Source of the DNA: Arenicola marina
Taxonomy: Eukaryota > Annelida > Polychaeta > Arenicolidae
DNA length: 64,000 nucleotides
Direction: 5' to 3'
Assembly (NCBI GenBank): GCA_964019135.1
Contig: OZ025248.1
Coordinates: 74,840,119-74,904,118, forward strand
Notes under the pieces: generated by a model
Seen by the model: only the letters and a program-made list of their open reading frames with translations
Database searches by the model: none
Told to the model about the DNA's origin: nothing
In this document: positions 32,813 through 42,900 of the stretch, piece by piece
How positions within the stretch are numbered: the first letter of the stretch is position 1
How the letters are laid out: every line of letters begins with the position of its first letter
Made by a program: the position numbers and the translations under genes

Positions 32813-33270
32813 TGACGCGACGACTCAGCCGGGTAAAGATTGGTACGAGGGCTTGAAACTCCGGTTCCCTCAATTGACCGTTCGCCGTCCAGAACCGACT
32901 TCTACGGTGCGGCTGAGGGCCATGAATCCGGAAATTGTTCAAAGTTATTTTCGAGATCTGGATGTGATACTTGGGGAAATTAATTTGAAAGACAAGCCGG
33001 ACTGCATTTGGAATGCCGATGAGACCGGCTTTTAAATGCAGCACCGGCCAGACTAGTCATTGCCAGAAAAGACACAACGGCGTTGCCGGGCCGAAGGTTG
33101 AATCGATCAGTGTTCTGGTTTGCGGCAACGCCTCGGGTGCAACAATTCCGCCTATGGTAGTCGTTAAGGGGAAAACGGAGCGCTCGTTGCATTCCTGGAG
33201 TGTCCATGCTGAACATGAGGGGGCCATGTGGACCTACAAACCGAAGGCCTGGATGGTGGACTTGTTGGGA
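32813..33270 (+). pseudogene. Pogo/Tigger-like transposase, CENP-B HTH end and DDE catalytic part, frameshifted
   Basis: One frame reads GKDWYEGLKLRFPQLTVRRP, EPTSTVRLRAMN and IWNADETGF, then a stop at 33033. This is the HTH_Tnp_Tc5/CENP-B tail followed by the first catalytic Asp motif (NxDETG). The next conserved block, ESISVLVCGNASGATIPPMV and VVKGKTERSLHSW, is in another frame. MWTYKPKAWM follows. At least one frameshift and two stops separate the blocks, and the C-terminal catalytic residues are not found, so it is inactive. Confidence 0.85.
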
Positions 33271-33722
33271 GTGTGGATTCCTTGGGGAGACCTAACACAA
33301 GTCACTGTATGGTTGCGCCCCACATGAAAAGAGCTCTCTAAACAAGTACTTGAACAGATTGAGTTTTTAAAAATGAATATTCAAAGTCAATTTCGACTTT
33401 GAGGCCGTGGGACGAAATTTGCTCGCCAGGTGGGGATTTATTGCCCGTGATTTTCAACTCTAACAGAGCCCCTGTTTCGCCCTGATATTCTGAGGAAAAA
33501 AACCCCCAAAAACTTAACGTTATATCAATGTTGCCTTGGAATAATAATAATAATTTATTGTTGTGATTGTTCTGTTGACGAAATTGTTCCGTTGAAACAA
33601 ACAAACAACAGGACAACATTTGCAACATCAGCAACATTTGCGCTTGTGACATCAAAGCCCCCCCACCCTTTCCTCACCGCCGAAATCCACACGGAAGGGG
33701 CATTTTATCCCGACAATCACCC

Positions 33723-33792
33723 GCAGACCCCCCCCCCCCCCACCACCACCAGATTTGTATAACAGTGCCCCCGCCCCCCCCCCCCCCCCCGG
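33723..33792. repeat. C-rich dispersed repeat fragment, second copy at 30459-30498
   Basis: CCACCAGATTTGTATAACAG then TGCCCC corresponds to CCACCAGATTTGTGTAATAG then TCCCCC at 30470. This is probably the end of a transposon family. Its extent is not resolved because of homopolymers. Confidence 0.45.
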
Positions 33793-33860
33793 CACTAGCC
33801 TCAGGGCGACTCTCGGGCGGGAATACCAGTAACACCCGTTGCGACGTCATGGTGGTAACT

Positions 33861-33925
33861 GGGGCCGGCGCGACAGCTCAGTAGGCTAGAGCGCTCGCAT
33901 TGAGTGCTCTGGTCACCTCTGGTCT
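33861..33925 (+). mobile_element. SINE tRNA-like head fragment
   Basis: GGGGCCGGCGCGACAGCTCA then GTAGGCTAGAGCGCTCGCAT matches the head of the full SINE at 43372-43611 with few differences. It contains an A-box-like sequence, and the copy ends near a G run before the B box. Confidence 0.85.
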
Positions 33926-33929
33926 GGGG

Positions 33930-35115
33930 GGGGGGGCGGTAAAGAGGTAAACAAATATATAAGGGGATGCCTCTGGGAGTTCAAAAATCTTACCCATTCA
34001 AGTAACAAGAACGGCGTAAAATGGCCCATCCGCTTATATGAGAAAGTTGCATGAGTGGCAAAATCTACTATCATGAAAAAAAATCCTTATGATTGCATAT
34101 ACCAAAAACTGGCTTGACCTTGCGGGTCAGACTGTTGAAGATTTCCCGTTATCAAGAAACGCAGGATGGTTAGACGTGCTTAATATAACTACATCTATGT
34201 AGGGTCTGTATGATGCTAAATAGAAAGTAGGCCTAAATAGACTTTTTCCGGCCCCCAATGTAGACCCATGCAGGTACCAATAGTGCATAATTTAGGACCC
34301 ATTAGCGTACCAAAGATACTCCCCCCCCCACCCCCACCCCTCTCCGCCGTCATGAGCCGCATGCTAGGTGATAACGGGCGCCGTGTTTACCGCGTCCTTC
34401 TGTCCGGTTATATATATGTTCTTTACAATATCAAGCTCAAGAGTTATTTCCAAATCCATGACTCTGGCTCTGAAGCGGAAAATGGTAACTCTAAATCTGA
34501 GACTTAAGCGCACTCTATTTTGTAAATAAAAGCGACATCCACAATTTGTTTTCATTGTTTCTTATTTCGAGGGTTTGAGTACCAAAACGCTGCTCCCAGG
34601 CTTAAAAATTTAGGGGTGCATATGGGGTGGGCGTGGAGTTTCAATAGTGGGGTCCCTTGCGATATTGGGATTAGGGATCATCATAATTTTGCTGCGACTG
34701 AACACGGTTAGATCATATACACTCTTTCAAACATATACCGTCAAACCAAATCTTTTGTAAAACTGAAGTAGATGTAGGCAGATATATATATAGGCCTACA
34801 AACGATTGAAGTGTCCGCAAATAGTTATAACTAACTATTTTCATGAAACGCTTTATACCCTGAAATAAAACGTCTTTAAAATAGTTTGCCTCATATTAAC
34901 GCCCCTGGACCTGTCACGTGTCTTCGGACCGGTGAGACATAAATTTCAGTCACAGACAGGTGTGCTCCACACAAAAAACTAGAAGCATACACCATTACAG
35001 TTCACATGGACAAAAGGAAGGTCGAATGCCAGATCGACCAGCGTAATTAAATAATTCTTTATGATTACACGTTTGGGAACGTTTCCATTCATGAACACTC
35101 ACACACCAGAAACAG
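33930..35115. other. Intergenic, no gene seen
   Basis: AT-rich with C-runs. It contains CACGTG at 34915-34920. I see no supported coding sequence or transposon ends. Confidence 0.4.
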
Positions 35116-35118
35116 CTA

Positions 35119-36263
35119 GGGGTCTGGAAGTGGGGATCCAGTGTCCAATGTCGATTTTTCAAAATTCGCCGTGTCAAATGTAAATTTTTCACGACCTTCC
35201 GTGTCGCTTTTTTACGGTGCCCGGTTTAGGACATGGCGATATTATATTTTACAAAAAAAATTATTCATTCCAAATTCTCTTGGACCACGACTTATCTTTT
35301 TCGAAAATAATAAACTCGTTCCTAACTTTGTCGCGGAACGAGTTTTTCGAAAACAAAATAAGTCGTTTCAAACCCGGAGTTGCAACCCGAGTTTTTTTCT
35401 TCTTGGCTGAACGGGGTGAGCATGGGATAGGAATGAGGGGAAAGGGAAAAAACGTTTTTTTCGCCTGTTAATTTCTCTCTTTCCTCGACGGTGCAGTTAT
35501 ACCTACATTTTCTCTCAATGTGGTCATCTGAGACTGAAACTTTCCATTTGTAATGAAAAAAATGTTCCATATTCTCCTTTCGGTAACCCCCTTTCCCGGA
35601 GATCTCAATCAGCTCAATCCCCACCATACGTTGTATAACTGTAATTGTCTATTTTGGATGCCATTTTTTTCTCCAAAATATGGTCTCTCCCTGATCACAA
35701 ATCGCGTACTTTTCCCTCACTCCCCATATGCCATGGGCGGCACACCCTTAACCACTGCAGTAAGGTAGTGCCTCCCCTCCCCCATTCCGTGGGGAAGGCT
35801 CGATTATTACGTCACACTGTTGCATATGGTTAACCAGCTACGAAATCAGCCACGTGCAATCATGGCTACCTTTGAAGTCGACCCGACTTTTTTTTTTAAT
35901 AACTCGTTCCGCGTCGAAGTTTGGAACGAGTTAATTTTTTTTATATTTTTTTATATGATTTGTTCTTTAGGCCACCTTAGTGCATACATGTGATAAACCG
36001 TGCCAAACAACCCCAGAGACAGATGGGGGTTGCAACGTACTTTTATACAGTCGATAACGCTACGACAACGGGGTCTTCGGAAAAAATATAACTCGGGAAT
36101 CGAAACTGAGCTTGAAACGTATTTTCCTAAAATGCGATTATCTGTGTCGTTGTCACTTTTCAGATCTTCAGTCTCGGGACTGATTTGGGGGTCAGTGTCG
36201 CATTTCGATTATTCAAATATGCCTGTGTCACATTTCGCCATTTATTTACCCCTTCCAGACCCC
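35119..36263. mobile_element. 1145-bp TA-flanked element of the GGGGTCTGGAAGGGG family with nested insertion
   Basis: The left end is GGGGTCTGGAAGTGGGG and the right end CCCCTTCCAGACCCC, with TA at 35117-35118 and 36264-36265. Its first 100 bp and last 150 bp match the two halves of the 219-bp MITE at 12198-12416 in reverse orientation. The middle 890 bp is therefore extra, including a diverged copy of the 15482-15892 element (about 35470-35781) and opposed AACGAGTT motifs. Confidence 0.75.
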
Positions 36264-36299
36264 TATCTGCCGATAGGAGAAACGATCCCAGCAGTATAA

Positions 36300-36673
36300 T
36301 TAGCCGCTCAGTTCTGAAATTTGACTTGGTTGCTGTTGCCGCAGTTGTTTAATTAAAGAACAGGTGGATCTAATATAACAATCTTTATAGAAATCATCTG
36401 TTCCTTTGCATTCTTAGTATTTATATGTGGTGAATAATATTCACTATTGACTGGTGTAGATAAAGGCACTCCACAGCAGGTTCGCACCTGTGGATGCGTT
36501 AATTACCGCTCGCGGGCGCGCCACACTGGTTGCGCACAGCTCCTAGGCCTTGCGGAGTTTACGGTGAACCTTACACCTGTAAGACAGAGTGCAGTGTGCA
36601 GAAGCTCATATCGGGTTTGCAGAAGCAGATACGGTGACTATTTGTGAAGGCAGAAGGCTTTCCTTCAGGCAAT
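36300..36673 (+). promoter_or_regulatory. CRY: Putative CRY 5' flank / 5' UTR
   Basis: It includes a short GC-rich stretch (GCTCGCGGGCGCGCCACA, about 36510). Plus-strand E-boxes CACGTG lie further upstream at 35851 and 34915. No TATA box or first non-coding exon can be placed with confidence. Confidence 0.3.
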
Positions 36674-36900
36674 ATGACCGAACCCGAACTAGTATCAGAA
36701 TCGCCGATAGCTCAGGAAACGACAGAGTCCGAAGTAGAAGAGCGGCATGTCATACATTGGTTCCGTCGCGGTCTGCGACTCCACGATAACCCAGCACTTG
36801 TGGAGGCCCTCAAAGAAAAGAAAACAACAACAATTCGATGTGTATACATTCTAGACCCGTGGTTTGCTGGTGCCTGTCAGGCTTCAGTCAATAAATGGAG
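36674..36900 (+). CDS. CRY: CRY exon 1
   Basis: First ATG in the frame, with an in-frame TGA upstream at 36635. It encodes an acidic 24-residue leader, then [20 protein letters not shown]. It ends AAATGGAG|GTAAAC, splitting an Arg codon. Confidence 0.95.
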
Positions 36901-39900
36901 GTAAACTAGGTGACAATGTCCTGCTCTCAATAATCAATAGAAGCTTATGTGTTAGATCACAGGTGCCTCAATCGTTGGTGGGGGGGGGGGGGGGAGTGGC
37001 TTCACACATATGATATGGAGCCTACCCACGATTGAGGCACCTGTGGCTTTGCAGCCAGTAACTAACCAGATCGAGCCATGCACCTGCATGTATTTACAAT
37101 AACACCAATTAATATATATAATATATAGGCCTTATTATTTTGTATGGTATATCAGCTTCATCAGTTTCAGCTACAAATGCTTTTCTGTTAATATTGTTAA
37201 TGGGAACACTCAAAGATCTTATAAATTCCTGACTGGTGATGTCCGAAAAGTTATGGCGAGATGCACCACAGAATCCTGATTCAGACAGGAATCCTGAATC
37301 AGACAGGAGCCTGAATCAGACAGTAATCCTGAATCAGACATGCCTGTATGGGACAGTTACCTAAAACTCCACAATCTTAGTGGAGTCAATGGAATCCATT
37401 CCAACTGGAGAGATGTACCTTGGAATCCTGAATCAGACAGCATCCTGAATCAGACAGGATCCTGAAGTAGACAGGATCCTGAAGGAGACAGGATCCTGAA
37501 TCAGACAGGATCCTGAATCAGTCAGTAATCCTGAATCAGAGAGTAATCCTGAATCAGACAGGATCCTGAATCAGACAGGATCCTGAATCAGACAGGATCC
37601 TGAATCAGACAGGATCCTGAATCAGTCAGTAATCCTGAATCAGACAGGATCCTGAATCAGACAGGATCCTGAATCAGACAGTAATCCTGAATCAGACATG
37701 CCTGTATGGGACAGTTACCTAAGACTCCACAATCTTAGTGGAGTCAATGGAATCCATCCCAACTGGAGAGATGCACCTTGGAATCTGGGAAGCTGGATAA
37801 TGAAGGGAGGTGGAATTGGACTTGTACATTGGTCGTTGTGATTACCTGTCTTAACCGGCAACTGCCCACTCGAACAACAATGACAATATGTACAGCTGCA
37901 AAACTGTTATAAATAACTGTATCTGGTTCAAGATGTGTCGTTAATGTTGTCTTCTCTGTTGCAGATTTCTGCTCCAAAGTTTGGAGGATTTGGATAACAG
38001 GCTTCAACAGCTAAATTCAAGACTGTTTGTGTTAAGAGGCCAACCTGCACAGATATTGCCCAAGCTCTTTAAGGTGATTTGTAATTGGTAGCAAGCACTT
38101 TTGTGGATTGTCCTTCATTTTGACATAAAGATGATGTGCAATTGTTCAGATATGTCATTGGATTAATTGCTATGCTTGATAATATTTTGGTCTCTCACAT
38201 ATTTTGTGAGACCTCATCGTTATAATTCATTTGTGGTTAATATTTAAGGGAAGAAAGGAAGAAATTTGTCATTTGTGTATTATACATATGCATATCAAAT
38301 ATACCAGTACTAAAATGTCAATAACAATATATGTTGTCTGTGCAATATGCAACCTACCTTGAGCTCAGATAATGAGGTCTGAGGACGCCAGGACTTGTAC
38401 CGGCTATATTGCTTTTAACATGTAAAAGCTGTGATCTATAGCTATCCTTGGACGAAAATATGCATGTATGGAAGAGAGTTTAATGTGCAGGGACCACTGT
38501 TTAGCATTCCTTGTGATTATGTAGGAATGGAACGTCACAGTCCTCTCATTTGAGAAAGATCCTGAACCATTTGGCAGAGAGCGTGATACTGCCATCTGCA
38601 AATTGGCCAATGAAGCAGGTGTTGAGATTATCTCGCGCAGCTCTCACACTTTGTACAGTCTCAAAAAGTAAGTACGCAGAGGTAAAGCATACTACATACA
38701 TTTCCAGATGTTGTTTATCTACTATAAAGATGGAAATAAGCAGTACCTGGAGGCTTAATTTTAACAAGTTCTTACTTGTATAGCCTTTCTTTTTAACAGC
38801 CTTCTGACTCTTTCGCAATATTAATCTGAAGCTGTGAAACTTAGAAAATCTGTTATGTCTGCAATGTCTTCAATGGCATTTTATTTCACTTGAGCCTATA
38901 AGGCTATGACATTGCAAGAATGTTAGCCTATACCTAAAAACGTTCTTACTTGTGTCATGCCTACTGTCATTCTATTTCAGAATACTGGACTGTAATGGTG
39001 GCCCTGCGCCTCTAACATACAAGCGATTCCAAGCTATTCTCTCCAAAGTCGACCTTCCACCTAGACCTGCAGAAGTTGTGACTATCGAGATACTGAATGG
39101 AGCGACTACCGAAGTCGGTAAAGACCATGATGACAAATATGGTATCCCGACACTAGAAAGTCTTGGTGAGTGTATTGTTCAACCACGTAATTACTGAAAC
39201 GACTTTCAAGTGTATACGAGTTATCGTGATGGTGATGTGGGGATGCATTGCTCACCAGTTGAATGCTAAATACGATTGCTCAAAAACATGTCTGCTTTGC
39301 ATTTATTTTGGCTCCTATACTGGATGACAGGTGCGATTGCAAGTCCCTTTTGCCCTTATTTGTAGAAAGAGGCTTCTATATCTGTCCATCCGACTTCTGT
39401 CAACTACCGGTATGCAATGAAAAAGACTGCTAGGCAACTATGAATAAAGAAACTTACACCTTTCGTATGTAGGGTTATGTACATGTATCGTTTTACCAGA
39501 CAACATGCTTCTTTGTAAATTCTTAATCTTTGTAAATGTAAGAGACATTGCTAACTGGTATGCATTATCAAAGCGGAGCTGTTTTACATTAAACCTCTGT
39601 GGTGTAGATAATACTATATGAGGTTTTCTATATGAAGACAGGATCTGTAATCATTGTAATCTAGGGGCTGTAGAAAACGAAATTCATGTCCTGTTAGAAT
39701 GCCCTTATTACTATGTTTTGCGTTCAAAGTATTTACCTTTAAATCTTCAAACTGTCAGAGCGTGTGATTTAATGTTTTCCTTTGTTATAACTATGTCGGC
39801 GAGAGATGAAGTTTTAGTCAGTCAACTGGCTGCTTTTGTTTATGATATGTTTAAATTCAGGAAAGCCAACTGAATTATGAAGTTTTAGTCAGTCAACTGG

Positions 39901-42900
39901 CTGCTTTAGTTTATGATATGTTTAAATTCAGGAAAGCCAACTGAATTGTTTTGGCGTTATATGTGTCATATAGCCTACGCACAATGAACACACAACAACA
40001 GCATATTGTGCCATGTATGCACTTTGGCCGGTGGCCGTTTTCTGCAATACACACATTCATTGATTCATATTCAAGTCAGGAAGTTAGTATTTTCATCTTC
40101 TTTCAGGGTTCAACACAGACCAGTTACACCCCACTGTCTGGATGGGAGGAGAAACGGAAGCACTCTCAAGGCTGGAGCGCCACCTGGAAAGAAAGGTAAT
40201 ACTCGTACCATCCTCGTTGCGTGGGAACCAGTGATGCGACATAGTGCGGCCAGTGTTATTTGATTTACTTGTTTCCATGCGAACATGGCCAGGTGTGCTA
40301 ATATGCTGTATTTCTATGCCCCTAAAGGCCTGGGTTGCTAGCTTTGAGAAGCCGAAGATGTCTGCCCAGTCGTTAATGCCATCCTCCACCGGATTAACAC
40401 CGTACCTGCGGTTTGGATGCCTCTCAGCCAGAACCTACTTCTGGAAGTTGACATTACTCTATCGAAAGGCAAGGACATATGTGATGGGGTTACAGCATAA
40501 TTAGAGCTCCAACGCTACTCATCTTAATTGGTATCAATTATGTAATTTAATTTCCTGTATCTTGTACACTTATGTATTATGTAATGCATTTGATGGGCTC
40601 TGTTACTGTCTTTACTTAGAAAGTAACGCCTAATTATATGTGATTTGTTATTGTATATTGCCTCTTAGGAATTTCTTGATTTGCTCTCAGTTCTTTGTTT
40701 CTCAGTGATGACGATTAACGATATACTTATATCGACCGGACTTTGTTGTGAATTTTCAGATGAAGAAGAGGAAATGTTGCCCCTTATCATTGCATGGCTT
40801 GGTACTGTGGCGAGAGTTCTTCTACGTGGTGGCCACGAAGAATCCAAAGTTCGACCGGATGAAGGGAAATCCTATCTGCCTTCAGATCCCGTGGGATAAA
40901 ACCCCTCAGGCCGTAGCCAAGTGGGCCGAGGTAGAAACTTGGTCTTATCCTAAGACATTGTCCATGTTTCCATGGTTTCACCTTTGATATATGTTGACGG
41001 GCCTGTATATTTACATGGATAATATTTACTGTTTTGCATAAGCTTTGTTGGAACGAGCGGCATAGGAGTCCCGATTGACCTTGTCTGATTTTAGTGTTTA
41101 TTCATAATGTCTTTAACCCGAGAGTATCTGTGATAGGGTTGTAGAATGGTGGACTATAGACAACTTACCAGTTTAGCTTTGGCATTGTTAACATAGAAAA
41201 GTGACTTGTGGTTTGCTTAAAGCAACCGGCCATTCCCAAGCCGGACTGCCAATCTTTGCCTTCGAAAAATATCGTACTACGGTACATTTGGAAGTCGAGC
41301 TGACCCCTTGCCTATAAATGATACCTTTCTGCTTTAATATTCCGCTTTTTATTTATTTATGATCGAATTATTATTTTGGTTGAATAAACGCTATTGAATC
41401 TAAAAAGATCGCTTTAAGATTGTAACGGTACGTAGATTATAGTTTTATGCCTATTTTCCATTATGTTTTAAGGGTAAAACGGGGTTTCCCTGGATCGACG
41501 CGACCATGGTTCAGCTGAAGACGGAGGGTTGGATCCACCACTTGGCACGGCATGCCGTCGCCTGCTTCCTCACGCGTGGCGACCTCTGGCAGTCCTGGGA
41601 GGAAGGCATGAAGGTCCGACACTACCGCTGCCTATTTCATAGTCTTTGTATTATGTGCCACGGGTATATGTGCCGAGCCGATGGTACTGTCCTTAATTAA
41701 TCGGTATTTGGTTCCAATTGCATGACCTGATGTCGGTTGTTTCATCCTGGATAATAGATTGCAAATGCGTAACTGGTGGGAAATATTTTGAAGTCCTTGA
41801 CTCTTTGGTATTGAGGTGATTACTGCCAAGGTTTGTGATTCTTTGTGTGTGTTATCGTTTGTATCGATATTGTCGTTACATCGAAAGTGCTTGCTTTCGG
41901 GGTTTTACTGATATATTCTCGACATTTTACACTTTTTGCCTCAAAATCTACCATTAGGGCTCGAAATAGAGGTTGAAATTGCCGTTATCAGTTGAAATCT
42001 GAAAGGTCTTGCCTTGAAGTGTTGAAACACTCCCGATCCATTGAAGTTTGACGTGGTGTTGCCATGACGTGACGACGTCTGACCTGGTGTTGCCATGACG
42101 TGACGACGTCTGACGTGTTGTTGCCATGACGTGACGAAGTCTGACGTGCTGTGCCATGACGTGACGAAGTCTGACGTGGTGTTGCCATGACGTGACGACG
42201 TCTGACGTGTTGTTGCCATGACGTGACATAGTCTGACGTGCTGTGCCATGACGTGACGACGTCTGACGTGGTGTTGCAATGACGTGACATAATCTGGCGT
42301 GGTGATGCCATGACGTGACGACGTCTGACGTGTTGTTGCCATGACGTGACGTGCAGGTGTTCGAGGAGATGTCACTGGACCTGGACTGGACGCAGAACGC
42401 CGGCACGTGGATGTGGCTCTCCTGCAGCACCTTCTTCCAGCAGTTCTTCCGCACCTACTGCCCAGTGGACTTCGGCCGACGCATTGACCCCAACGGAGAC
42501 TACATCAGGTTGGTAGGACGCTACTGGTAGTCTTAATCCTGTCATAACTTACGACATAACAACCATGATAAAAGCCGGTTGCGTCAGTAGGCGATGAGGC
42601 TCGTGGCGCTGGTATTCACACTGGTCATCCCGTGATGTGACCTCCTATCATATTTGGACGCTTTCTTAATGCTTAAAATGCATTCGCTGAGTTGACCATT
42701 TTTGCATATCTACAGGTTTGCCTAAGGTTGCCTAAGCCTTGAGATTATGAAATACAAGTTTATACCTTTTGGTTCTCTTAGCAAACATTCTTAAAACGTA
42801 TCCAGTGTTTTATTATATGCTCTACAATATTTTTGCGTCACATCGGACCAAAAGTGGTTAAAGCGTCCTGAATATACAAGCAAGCTACGTCACATCGGTC

